A stretch of DNA of 64,000 bases from NCBI GenBank assembly GCA_018432935.1, contig JAHDSF010000016.1:26858-90857 (forward strand), given 5' to 3'. Position 1 is the first letter of the stretch. The number at the start of each line of letters is the position of its first letter. The DNA is from Rhodospirillales bacterium. GTDB lineage: Bacteria; Pseudomonadota; Alphaproteobacteria; Rhodospirillales; Shumkoniaceae. The notes beneath the pieces were generated by a model. It made no database searches, was not told where the DNA came from, and saw nothing but the letters and a program-made list of their open reading frames with translations. The position numbers and the translations under genes were made by a program. Below, one piece after another: positions 55,537 to 64,000 of the stretch.

Positions 55537-55902
55537 ATGCTCTACGCCATCCTCTGCTACAACGACGAGACCGCGGTCGGTTCCTGGTCGAAGGAGAAGG
55601 ACGAGGCGGTGATGGCGCAGCACGGCGAGCGGCTGCGCGTTCTGGCGGGCAAGCGCAAGCTGGGGCCGGTCGCCCGGCTGATGCCGACCACCGCGGCGAC
55701 CACGCTGCGCGACGGCCGCGAGACGCTGGTGCTCGACGGCCCGTTCGCCGAGACCAAGGAGCAGCTTCTCGGGTTCTACATCGTCGACTGCGCATCCCTG
55801 GACGAGGTGATCGAGGCGGCGAAGGGCCTGATGGTCGAGGGCGGGGCGCTGGAGATCCGCCCGGTGCTGTTCTACCAGCCGCCGGAGGGCGCGGGACGAT
55901 GA
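55537..55902 (+). CDS. YciI-family (DGPF-domain) protein
   Basis: A 121-residue ferredoxin-like protein with the DGPF signature (ETLVLDGPFAETKEQLLGFYIVDCASLDEVIEAAK) and a C-terminal GGALEIRPVLF. Genes of this type are the standard upstream partner of ECF42 sigma factors; its ATGA overlap with the sigma gene shows that pairing here. Its biochemical role is not established. Confidence 0.92.
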   Translation: MLYAILCYNDETAVGSWSKEKDEAVMAQHGERLRVLAGKRKLGPVARLMPTTAATTLRDGRETLVLDGPFAETKEQLLGFYIVDCASLDEVIEAAKGLMVEGGALEIRPVLFYQPPEGAGR

Positions 55903-57164
55903 CCGAACTGGCCTGGATCGACGCGGCGCTGACTTCCGCCCGTCCCCAGGCGATCGGCGCCCTGCTGCGCTATTTCCGCGATCTCGATACAGCCGAAGAG
56001 GCGTTCCAGGAGGCCTGCCTGCGCGCCCTGCGCACGTGGCCGATCAACGGCCCGCCGCGCGACCCCGCGGCATGGCTGATCCTGGTCGGCCGCAACTCGG
56101 CCCTCGACCACGTGCGGCGACGATCGAAGCAGGAGGAACTGCCCTCCGAGGACATCCTTTCCAATCTCGAAGATGCCGAGGCCGAGACCGTGCGGCGGCT
56201 CGACGATTCTCATTACCGCGACGACGTGCTGCGGCTCTTGTTCATCTGCTGCCACCCCGAACTGCCGGCGACCCAGCAGATCGCGCTTGCCTTGCGCGTC
56301 GTCTCGGGGCTGACCGTGAAGGAGATCGCACGCGCCTTCCTGGTCGGCGAGAGCGCGATGGAGCAGCGCATCACCCGCGCCAAGCGGCGCATTGCCGCAG
56401 CCGACGTGCCGTTCGAAACCCCCGGCGCGCCGGAGCGGGCGGAACGGCTCTCCGCCGTGGCGGCCATGATCTACCTGCTGTTCAACGAAGGATATTCGGC
56501 GAGCGGCGGCGACGTCCACGTGCGGGTCTCTTTGTGCGAGGAGGCGATCCGGCTGGCCCGCCTGCTGCTCCGCCTGTTCCAGGGCGAGCCCGAGGTGATC
56601 GGTTTGACGGCGCTGCTGCTGTTGCAGCACGCCAGGGCGAAGGCGCGGCTCGATTCCGAGGGCGCGATCGTGCTCTTGGAGGATCAGGACCGCGGCCTGT
56701 GGAACCGCGACCTCATCGCCGAGGGGCTGGCGCTGGTCGACAAGGCGCTGCGCCATCGCCGGCCCGGACCCTACCAGGTGCAGGCGGCGATCGCGGCGGT
56801 GCACGCCCGTGCGACCCGGCCCGAGGACACCGACTGGATCGCGATCGATCTTCTGTACGCGACGCTCGAGGGGCTGCAGCCGTCGCCGGTGGTGACCCTG
56901 AACCGCGCCGTCGCGGTCTGCAAGGCGCGGGGCCCCGAGCCGGCGCTGCGGATGGTCGAGCCGCTGGAGGGCCCGCTATCCGGCTACTTCCATTTCTTCG
57001 GCGTCAAGGGATGGCTGCTGACCCGGCTCGGCCGCGACGACGAGGCGCGGATCGCCTTCGGCCGCGCCATCGCGCTCGCCCGCACGCCGGCAGAGGCCGC
57101 GCACATCCGCCTCCATCTCGACCGCCTGGCAGACAGCGGCGCTGGGGCGCAGGCCCCCGCCTGA
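55899..57164 (+). CDS. ECF42-type RNA polymerase sigma factor with DUF6596 extension
   Basis: A 421-residue extracytoplasmic-function sigma factor. Region 2: FRDLDTAEEAFQEACLRALRTWPINGPPRDPAAWLILVGRNSALDHVRRRSK; region 4: LPATQQIALALRVVSGLTVKEIARAFLVGESAMEQRITRAKRRIAA. The long C-terminal TPR-like domain (YLLFNEGYSASGGD... LNRAVAVCKARGPEPALRMVE) replaces an anti-sigma factor and likely controls activity. It starts in the stop codon of the DGPF gene. Confidence 0.93.
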   Translation: MTELAWIDAALTSARPQAIGALLRYFRDLDTAEEAFQEACLRALRTWPINGPPRDPAAWLILVGRNSALDHVRRRSKQEELPSEDILSNLEDAEAETVRRLDDSHYRDDVLRLLFICCHPELPATQQIALALRVVSGLTVKEIARAFLVGESAMEQRITRAKRRIAAADVPFETPGAPERAERLSAVAAMIYLLFNEGYSASGGDVHVRVSLCEEAIRLARLLLRLFQGEPEVIGLTALLLLQHARAKARLDSEGAIVLLEDQDRGLWNRDLIAEGLALVDKALRHRRPGPYQVQAAIAAVHARATRPEDTDWIAIDLLYATLEGLQPSPVVTLNRAVAVCKARGPEPALRMVEPLEGPLSGYFHFFGVKGWLLTRLGRDDEARIAFGRAIALARTPAEAAHIRLHLDRLADSGAGAQAPA

Positions 57165-57175
57165 AGGGACGCGGC

Positions 57176-57583
57176 ATGACCCTCAAGACCTACCACGGCA
57201 GCTGTCATTGCGGCACGGTCCGCTTCGAGTGCGATCTCGACCTTGCCGAAGGCACCAGCAAGTGCAACTGCTCGATCTGCCGAAAGACCCGGTTCTGGAA
57301 GGCGATCGTCAAGGCGGACGCGTTCCGGCTGCGGCAGGGCCAGGCGGCGCTCGCCGATTATCAGTTCGGCGGCCGCACCGTCCACCACCGGTTCTGCCGT
57401 CACTGCGGGGTGAAGGTCTTCGGCCATGCCGAGGCCGACGCCCGCGGCGGGAGATTCTACGCGGTCAACGTCGCCTGCCTCGACGATGCCGGCGCCGACG
57501 AGCTTGCCGCTGCCCCCGTCGCCTGGCAGAACGGTCGCGACAACGCATGGGACGAGCCGCCTGCAGAGGTTTGGCACCTGTAA
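57176..57583 (+). CDS. GFA-family (glutathione-dependent formaldehyde-activating enzyme-like) protein
   Basis: A 135-residue zinc-binding protein of the CENP-V/GFA fold. Cys ligands are in YHGSCHCGTVRFECD, KCNCSICRKTRFW and HRFCRHCGVKVFGH. It follows the sigma factor by 11 bases and is probably in the same operon, suggesting it is a target of, or accessory to, the ECF42 response. Actual substrate is unknown; many members do not act on formaldehyde. Confidence 0.92.
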   Translation: MTLKTYHGSCHCGTVRFECDLDLAEGTSKCNCSICRKTRFWKAIVKADAFRLRQGQAALADYQFGGRTVHHRFCRHCGVKVFGHAEADARGGRFYAVNVACLDDAGADELAAAPVAWQNGRDNAWDEPPAEVWHL

Positions 57584-57871
57584 CGTCCGCGGCTACCCGG
57601 ACTGCCCGCCCGGACGGATTGCCGGAGTTCGTATTGATCTCTGTATGGTTGCAACAGGTGTCGTACGCCCCGGTCTGCCGATCGTCCAGGGTGGCCGACG
57701 AGGGCGGGTCATCCAGCTTCCACGATTCCGGGCGGATCCAAAAGCCAGGCGCGGATACCCGGGAGGCCAGCCCCCTCAAAGGAGGTAGGCCCGATTGAGA
57801 CGATGCGTCACGCCGCAGGCTGCCGTAGAGTGGTCGGCGTAGCCAAAAAGTGCGTGCAGGAGATTCGAGCG

Positions 57872-58114
57872 ATGGTTGTGACGAACGTCCTCAAAACCGA
57901 GCTCGATATGGTCTTGTTGAAGTGCCACCACGAAGACGGCGTCTGGAAGAGCAGGGGGGTTTCGTTCGTCGTCAGGGGGCCGGTGAGCCAGGAAAAGGCC
58001 TTCACGAGCCGGCGAGACGCGGAAACCTATTTCTCGTATTACGTGGAGCGCTGCCGCAGGGAGGCGGGACACCGCCACGCCCACGCCCACTGGCGGCATC
58101 AGCCCGGAAGGTGA
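57872..58114 (+). CDS. Hypothetical protein, 80 residues
   Basis: Not recognised. ATG 57872 has GGAG at 57859-57862. Sequence MVVTNVLKTELDMVLLKCHHEDGVWKSRGVSFVVRGPVSQEKAFTSRRDAETYFSYYVERCRREAGHRHAHAHWRHQPGR: small, soluble, with a His-rich tail that might bind metal. It overlaps the end of the convergent membrane-protein gene by 16 bases. The 288-base gap before it contains nothing I can assign. Confidence 0.5.
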   Translation: MVVTNVLKTELDMVLLKCHHEDGVWKSRGVSFVVRGPVSQEKAFTSRRDAETYFSYYVERCRREAGHRHAHAHWRHQPGR

Positions 58115-59460
58115 CGGGCAGTGACCGCCATGGCGGCGACCAGGGCGGTGGCGACCACCGCGTAGGGTCCGTTCCACCGCCAAGCCAGCACCCACGGCTC
58201 GACCCCGGCCGGGCGCGCAACGTAGAGGATGCTCGGGGCGGCCGGCGAGGCGGCCGTGGCGATCCCCCACATCGCCAGCAGCAGGACCGCGTAGGCGGGG
58301 ACCGGCAGTTGCAGCACCTCGGGCGGCAGCATCTGCCCCACCACCACTACCAGAATGACGCCGTGCACCCCGGCGGCACCCAGTGCCAGCATCGCCGTCA
58401 GCAGGACGATGATGGTGGCGTCGGGGCCGAGGTCAAGCGCCGCCAGGGCGGCCTTGGCGGCCGCCGGCGAGACCGCGGCGGCCAGCCCGCTGCCGAACAC
58501 GCTGGCGGCCAGGAACAGCAGCGCCTCGCCGCGCAGCCCGGGGATCCCTTCCAGGACAAGGCGCCCGAACTCTGCGGCGGCCGGGCGTGCCTTCGTGGTG
58601 CGTCCGCGCTGCGCCAGCCACCATACCAGTCCGCAGGCCGGGCCGGCAAAGCCGAGGGCGATCGGGATCGACAACGAGGCCCCCTCGGACAGCAGGATCA
58701 CCACGGCGAACAGGCTGGCCAGGATGCCGATCACCCGCCAGCCGGACACCGGTGCGGGCCGCACCGCGGGAACCGTCACCACCCCGCCGCGGCGCCGCGC
58801 CGCTCGGCCCAGGGCCAGGCTGGCCATCATCAGGGCCGCCGACTGGACCAGGCCCAGCGGCGCCACGTCGGCCCAGCCGACGCCGGGCACGGTGGCCAGC
58901 ACCATTGTCATGGCCGAAAAGAAAGGGGTCCAGCAGGCGGCGGCGGTGAACGCCTGCGAGATGTCCTGGGCGAGCCGGCGGCGCACCCGGCCGTCCTCCT
59001 GGCCGGCGATGATCGAGGCCACCAGGGTCAGGCCGGCCAGGTTTAGGACCGAGCCGATGCCGTGGGCGCTGAGCGCCAGGAAGACGTCGCGGCGACCCGC
59101 CGGCTGCCGGATTGCGGCCTCCTGGGCGGCGCGCAGGGCGGGGCTGCGGTCGGCCGGCATGCGCAGGCACATGACGGCGACGAACAGGACAAAGAACATC
59201 TCCGCCCGCGCCATGCCTTCTTGGAGGGCGGCCAGGGGGCGGGCGCCGAACGCGGCCAGGATCAGTCCGGCGCCGACCAGGACGCAGGTGATCAGCTTGC
59301 TGATGCGCGGCGTCGCCGGGAACTCGATGACGGCGTACAGCACGAGCAGCGCCGAAGCGAGCCATGTCAGCGGGGCGAACGTGACGAACTGCCCGGCCAT
59401 GGTGAGGAGGAACACGCCGGCGCCCAGCCATACCGAGGCGGAGAGGCGGGGCGAGGTCAT
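58099..59460 (-). CDS. Multi-pass membrane protein, transporter-like
   Basis: A 453-residue very hydrophobic protein with about a dozen predicted membrane segments, from ATG 59460. AMTMVLATVPGVGWADVAPLGLVQSAALMMASLALG and ALAALDLGPDATIIVLLTAMLALGAAGVHGVILVVVVGQMLPPEVLQLP suggest a two-halved ion-transporter-like architecture. I cannot name the family. It overlaps the upstream gene by 4 bases and belongs to a three-gene operon with it and the DJ-1 gene. Confidence 0.7.
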   Translation of the reverse strand: MTSPRLSASVWLGAGVFLLTMAGQFVTFAPLTWLASALLVLYAVIEFPATPRISKLITCVLVGAGLILAAFGARPLAALQEGMARAEMFFVLFVAVMCLRMPADRSPALRAAQEAAIRQPAGRRDVFLALSAHGIGSVLNLAGLTLVASIIAGQEDGRVRRRLAQDISQAFTAAACWTPFFSAMTMVLATVPGVGWADVAPLGLVQSAALMMASLALGRAARRRGGVVTVPAVRPAPVSGWRVIGILASLFAVVILLSEGASLSIPIALGFAGPACGLVWWLAQRGRTTKARPAAAEFGRLVLEGIPGLRGEALLFLAASVFGSGLAAAVSPAAAKAALAALDLGPDATIIVLLTAMLALGAAGVHGVILVVVVGQMLPPEVLQLPVPAYAVLLLAMWGIATAASPAAPSILYVARPAGVEPWVLAWRWNGPYAVVATALVAAMAVTARHLPG

Positions 59461-59945
59461 CGGTCGGGACGATGGCGCAGGACGGCGGCAGCGATCTCGG
59501 TGTCGGACTGGGCGAGCAGGGGCAGCGGCAGGTAGACGTGGGCCGGCCTCCCCTCGGTGATCCGGTAGCTGTAGTAAAGCAACCGCGACCATGCCGGCAG
59601 CCTCGGCGCCGGCTTGCGGAAGCGGAAGCCGAGCGAGCGCTGCAGCAGGTTGCGCTTGTGCACCAGGCCGTCCAGCGCGGACCAAGGCACCGCCCCCAGC
59701 GCCGGCTGGTGGAAGGTCAGTCCCTCGGCGGCGACCGTCAGCACCAGGACGCGGCCGGTCCAGCACAGGAACAGGAACCGCGCGGCCACCGCCAGCATGG
59801 CGGCGGCGACGGCGGCGCCGAGCAGGCGCGGCGCCTGATTGGCGCCGGCCGGGACGGTGTGAAGGCCATAGACGCTGGTGGCGGCGAAGCCGATCAGGAC
59901 CAGCGCCAGGAACACGAGCTTGCCGCGATGGTAGGTGACCTGCAT
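59457..59945 (-). CDS. Small membrane protein with PH-like C-terminal domain (STM3941-like)
   Basis: A 162-residue protein from ATG 59945 (MQVTYHRGKLVFLALVLIGFAATSVYGL), with two membrane helices (residues about 9-30 and 45-70) and a soluble C-terminal domain (VLVLTVAAEGLTFHQPALGAVPWSALDGLVHKRNLLQRSLGFRF...HVYLPLPLLAQSDTEIAAAVLRHR). That arrangement resembles STM3941-type proteins, whose role is unknown. One base separates it from the DJ-1 gene stop. Confidence 0.65.
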   Translation of the reverse strand: MQVTYHRGKLVFLALVLIGFAATSVYGLHTVPAGANQAPRLLGAAVAAAMLAVAARFLFLCWTGRVLVLTVAAEGLTFHQPALGAVPWSALDGLVHKRNLLQRSLGFRFRKPAPRLPAWSRLLYYSYRITEGRPAHVYLPLPLLAQSDTEIAAAVLRHRPDR

Positions 59946-59946
59946 C

Positions 59947-60588
59947 TCAACTCGCGCCGGCAAACGCGGCCGGGTTGCGTCGCCAGGCATACTCCATCTG
60001 ATGCGCGGCGCGGGCGGCGAAGGCATCGGAACAGAACCGGCCGACCAGGTGCAGCGCCGCGTCGATGCCGGCCGAGATGCCGGCCGCGGTGAGGATGCGG
60101 CCCTCGTCGATCCAGCCCATTCCGGGCACGACGTGCAGGCCGGGGAAGGCGCGGGCGAGGTCGTCGCGGTCCTCCCAGTGGGTGGCGACCCGCCGCCCCT
60201 CCAAGAGCCCAGCCTCGGCCAGCAGGAAGGCGCCGGTGCAGACCGAGGCGACCACCTCGGCGGTCGCCGCCTGGGCGGCAACCCAGGCGACCACGGCACG
60301 GTCGGCGCGCTGCGCCTCCATCACCCCGCCGGGGACGATCACGACGTCGAGGGGCGGGTGCGAGGCAATCGAGGCGTCCGGCACCACGCGCAGGCCGCCG
60401 CGGGCGCGCACCTCGGCGGCGGCCGCGGCGACGGTGAGGACGCGGAACGGCGGCGACGTGCCGGGGGCATCGCGCAGCGCGAGCCGGGAGGCGACCGAGA
60501 ACACCTCGAACGGTCCCGCGAAATCGAGCACCTCGACCTCGTCGTAGACGTAGATGCCGACGCAGCGCTGCTTCATCGCGTGGTCCAC
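59947..60588 (-). CDS. DJ-1/PfpI (GATase1-like) family protein
   Basis: A 213-residue protein with the nucleophile elbow VVASVCTGAFLLAEAGLLEGRRVATHWEDRDDLA, the Cys and following His typical of DJ-1/PfpI and isonitrile hydratase-like members. GIYVYDEVEVLDFAGPFEVFSVASRLAL is the usual N terminus. There is no AraC helix-turn-helix domain attached. Possible roles are hydrolase, hydratase or stress chaperone; the operon context (two membrane proteins) gives no further clue. Confidence 0.88.
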   Translation of the reverse strand: MDHAMKQRCVGIYVYDEVEVLDFAGPFEVFSVASRLALRDAPGTSPPFRVLTVAAAAAEVRARGGLRVVPDASIASHPPLDVVIVPGGVMEAQRADRAVVAWVAAQAATAEVVASVCTGAFLLAEAGLLEGRRVATHWEDRDDLARAFPGLHVVPGMGWIDEGRILTAAGISAGIDAALHLVGRFCSDAFAARAAHQMEYAWRRNPAAFAGAS

Positions 60589-60630
60589 CCTTCGGCCGCC
60601 AGTCCCGCGCAGGCGGGAAGCCCGTCGGCC

Positions 60631-62178
60631 CTAGTATACCGCCTCGATCAGGCGCGGGCCGGGTTCGGCGAAGGATTCCTCCAGCGCCTTGCACAGCGCC
60701 TCGCCGTCGGTGACCCGCTTTCCCGGGACTCCCATGCCTTTCGCCAGCGCCACCCAGTCCAGGTGCGGCCGCGCCAGCTCGGTGAGACCCCTGGCCATCG
60801 GGCCGTAGGGCGGGAAGCCGCCGCGCTCGCGCTCGATGTCGAGGATCGCGTAGCTCTGGTTGGCGAGGATGACGGTGGTGACGTTGAGGCCTTCGCGCGC
60901 CTGCGTCCACAGCGACTGCACCGTGTACATGGCGCTGCCGTCGGCCTGCACGTCGACCACCCGGCTATCCGGGCAGGCGACCGCGGCGCCGGTCGAGCAC
61001 GGCAGGCCGAAGCCGATCGCGCCGCCGGTGATCGACAGGTAGGTATGGCGCGGCGCCCCGGCGGTGGCGAGGTAGGACGGCCGGCCGCCCGAGACCCCCT
61101 CGTCGACCAGGATGGCGTTCTCGGGCAACAGCGCGCCGATCGCCTCGCCGATCACCTGCGCGTCGATCTTGCCGGTCGGCCGCGCCGGCCGGCCGGGGAA
61201 GGGCGGCAGGGCGGGCTTCTTTGGCGCGCCGAGGAGGTCGGCGACCGCCTCCATCGCGCCGACCAGGTCCTCGTTGGGATGGGCGAGGGTGTGGCGGACG
61301 CAGGCGACGGGGGCCGGCGTCGAGCGGTACTCGCGGTAGCCGAAGAAGGTGATCGGCTCGTGGCTGCCGACCATGACGAGGTCGCTCATGCCTTCCAGGA
61401 AGGCCATCGCCTCGGGGGGGAAGTAGGGGACGCGGTCGGCGACCGGAACGCCCAGGCCGCGGTCGAGGCGGCTGGTCGACCAGTCGGCCAGCAAGCGGCA
61501 GCCGGTGGCGGCGGCGATCCGCCACGCCACCCACAGGCCCTTCTCCTGCATGGCGGGGCCTTCCAGCATCATGGCGCCCGCCTTGCCGGCTTTCTTCAAG
61601 ACGGCGGCGATCGCCTCGATGCGGTCATCCGGCACGGCGCGGGGCGGGACCAGCTTCGGCGCCGGAGCGGGGCCGGCGACGTCGGCCCACATGCTGTCCA
61701 GCGGCACGATCAGGGTGGCGCTGCGGCCCGGTGCGGCCATCGCCGCCTCGACCGCGCGGACGAGGTCGGAGGGCACCTTGTCCGGCTGGTCGGCGTAGCA
61801 GGTCCATTTCGACCAGCCGCCGATCGCGCGCTCGATGTCGCAGTGGAGCGGCGGGTCGTACTTGCGGTGCCAGGTCGGCTGGTCGCCCACCAGGTTGACC
61901 ATCGGCGAGTTGGCGCGGTTGGCGTTGTGCAGGTTGGCCAGCCCGTTGGCGAAGCCGGGTCCGGTGTGCAGGAGCGTCAGCGCCGGCCGCCCCTTCATCC
62001 GGGCGTAGCCGTCAGCGGCGCCGGTCGCCACGCCTTCGAACAGGCACAGGATCGCCTTCATGCCGGGGGCCGAATCCATCGCCGCCACCAGCGGCAGCTC
62101 GGAGGTTCCGGGATTGGCGAAACAGACCTCGAGGCCGGCGGCCGTGGCCGTCCGGAACAGCGCAGCACCTGCGTCCAT
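60631..62178 (-). CDS. Thiamine-diphosphate-dependent enzyme, acetolactate-synthase-large-subunit-like
   Basis: A 515-residue TPP enzyme, three domains in the usual order. The cofactor-activating Glu is in CLFEGVATGAADGYARM; GPGFANGLANLHNANRANSPMVNLVGD follows; the metal/diphosphate site near VQADGSAMYTVQSLWTQAREGLNVTTVILANQSY keeps the DG and NQ residues. Shorter than biosynthetic IlvB and without an IlvN neighbour, so a decarboxylase or carboligase of the benzoylformate-decarboxylase type is also possible. Confidence 0.87.
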   Translation of the reverse strand: MDAGAALFRTATAAGLEVCFANPGTSELPLVAAMDSAPGMKAILCLFEGVATGAADGYARMKGRPALTLLHTGPGFANGLANLHNANRANSPMVNLVGDQPTWHRKYDPPLHCDIERAIGGWSKWTCYADQPDKVPSDLVRAVEAAMAAPGRSATLIVPLDSMWADVAGPAPAPKLVPPRAVPDDRIEAIAAVLKKAGKAGAMMLEGPAMQEKGLWVAWRIAAATGCRLLADWSTSRLDRGLGVPVADRVPYFPPEAMAFLEGMSDLVMVGSHEPITFFGYREYRSTPAPVACVRHTLAHPNEDLVGAMEAVADLLGAPKKPALPPFPGRPARPTGKIDAQVIGEAIGALLPENAILVDEGVSGGRPSYLATAGAPRHTYLSITGGAIGFGLPCSTGAAVACPDSRVVDVQADGSAMYTVQSLWTQAREGLNVTTVILANQSYAILDIERERGGFPPYGPMARGLTELARPHLDWVALAKGMGVPGKRVTDGEALCKALEESFAEPGPRLIEAVY

Positions 62179-62596
62179 GGGGGTGTCTTACTCCACTGTC
62201 GATCGAAGGCGGAACGGAGGCTTTATGGCACTTCGGCCGCAGCCATGGCAAGCCCGCGGGGCCGATTTTATCGATAATCCCGCTAGGAAGGAAAAGGGGA
62301 ACACGGATGGACACGGATATCCAAAGATGAACACGGATGAAGAAGAATGTCTCGACCGGGCCATGCCCGGTCGTACGAGCCTTCTTGTCTCCCCGCCCAC
62401 GACATGGGGGTAGGAATGGATCCGGCCGGAAGGCTCATCCGCGTCCATCCGTGGCGCCGCGAAGCGGCGATCCGTGTTCATCCGTGTCCTCATCTCCTTG
62501 TTCCTTCTCGCCTTGCGGGGTGCGGACAAGACGACCCGTTGCCGCCGGGCGGCCGTTGCGGGACAATGGCAGCAATCAACAAGGAGGAAGACGTCC
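62179..62596. other. 418-base gene-free region with dispersed ACACGGAT repeats
   Basis: Divergent spacer between the TPP enzyme and the iron dehydrogenase. ACACGGAT occurs at 62301, 62311 and 62331, and its complement ATCCGTGT at 62470 and 62480, with variants near 62437 and 62447. No plausible gene on either strand. The strong AAGGAGGA at its right end serves the next gene. Confidence 0.65.
62300..62490. repeat. Inverted array of ACACGGAT/ATCCGTGT repeats
   Basis: Left block: GAACACGGATGGACACGGAT (62299-62318) and GATGAACACGGATGA (near 62327). Right block: CGATCCGTGTTCATCCGTGTCC (62468-62489). The blocks are inverted relative to each other, so the transcript could fold into a long hairpin. 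Similar ACACGGATG repeats are scattered through unrelated bacterial genomes, so this looks like a dispersed element, not a regulator site. Confidence 0.6.
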
Positions 62597-63904
<1,308 letters not shown>

Positions 63905-63946
63905 CAAACCATAATACAGGCGGGCTGCTTCGGGAGTAGTAGAAAA

Positions 63947-63991
63947 GGGGTCAGAGTCATTTTTCGTTGAAAAATGACTGGACTGCACCCC
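63947..63991. repeat. REP-like hairpin at the right window edge
   Basis: GTCATTTTTC at 63956-63965 and GAAAAATGAC at 63969-63978 are perfect 10-base arms around GTT, enclosed by GGGGT (63947) and ACCCC (63987). The motif GGGGTCAGAGTCATTTTTC is of the kind found beside REP-associated (Y1) transposase genes; the gene itself, if any, would lie outside the window. Confidence 0.65.
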
Positions 63992-64000
63992 TCGCCTGAG

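Overview
The window is a high-GC (high 60s % by eye) alphaproteobacterial chromosome segment. A cell-cycle adenine methyltransferase CcrM, a PopZ-like DUF2497 protein, and two familiar alphaproteobacterial gene blocks (serS-surE-pcm-LysM/M23 and valS-DUF2497-tolC-pcm2) point to a Rhodospirillales-like heterotroph. Three uptake or catabolic gene sets for organic acids fit a soil, rhizosphere or organic-rich aquatic lifestyle. No rRNA genes, prophage, CRISPR array or complete insertion sequence were seen.

Layout. 1-3.2 kb: housekeeping block (serS end, surE, pcm) and an outer-membrane glycine-zipper protein. 3.3-11.0 kb: a divergently arranged acid-sugar island (DUF1537 kinase, Asp/Glu-racemase-family enzyme, TRAP transporter, DeoR regulator, class I aldolase, opposite a PdxA2-type dehydrogenase). 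It splits the usual pcm / LysM-M23 neighbourhood, which resumes at 11.1 kb with the NlpD-like protein and continues to a DUF815 ATPase at 14.8 kb. 15.3-18.8 kb: a SuyAB/UxaA-type two-subunit lyase, an Ldh2-type dehydrogenase and a GntR regulator. 18.9-23.3 kb: an orphan DeoR regulator, two tandem peptidoglycan-binding secreted proteins, rnhB and ccrM. 23.5-28.1 kb: an AbgB-like amidohydrolase, an Fsr-like exporter, DUF5368 and a Tat-signal sulfide:quinone reductase. 28.4-32.3 kb: a chemoreceptor and a shortened winged-helix/NTPase regulator.

32.3-37.5 kb is the most variable stretch. It holds a methyltransferase, several orphan genes, a HepT/MntA-like toxin-antitoxin pair, an internally deleted relic of a second antitoxin copy, and a lower-GC orphan gene. 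Three promoters here share the octamer TTACGTGT. 37.5-41 kb: uvrA and a Sel1-repeat protein. 41.1-48.8 kb: a nine-gene minus-strand cluster (IclR regulator, FAH hydrolase, TctCBA transporter, iron alcohol dehydrogenase, DgoA-like aldolase, two tandem small alpha/beta-barrel proteins). 49-55 kb: P-II, valS, the PopZ-like protein, a TolC-family protein and a second Pcm homologue. 55.2-55.4 kb: tRNA-Cys and tRNA-Asn. 55.5-64 kb: a YciI/ECF42 sigma pair, a GFA protein, an operon of DJ-1 and membrane proteins, a TPP enzyme, an iron hydroxyacid-oxoacid transhydrogenase, and a REP-like hairpin at the right edge.

The best candidates for undescribed biology are: (i) the acid-sugar island, which combines DUF1537, PdxA2, a racemase-family enzyme and a class I aldolase; (ii) the TctCBA/FAH/Fe-ADH/DgoA cluster with its duplicated small proteins; (iii) the MNT-antitoxin locus with a basic N-terminal extension, its deleted twin and a shared operator; and (iv) seven GANTC sites packed in front of ccrM. 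All functions are inferred from the sequence by eye; no database search was run.
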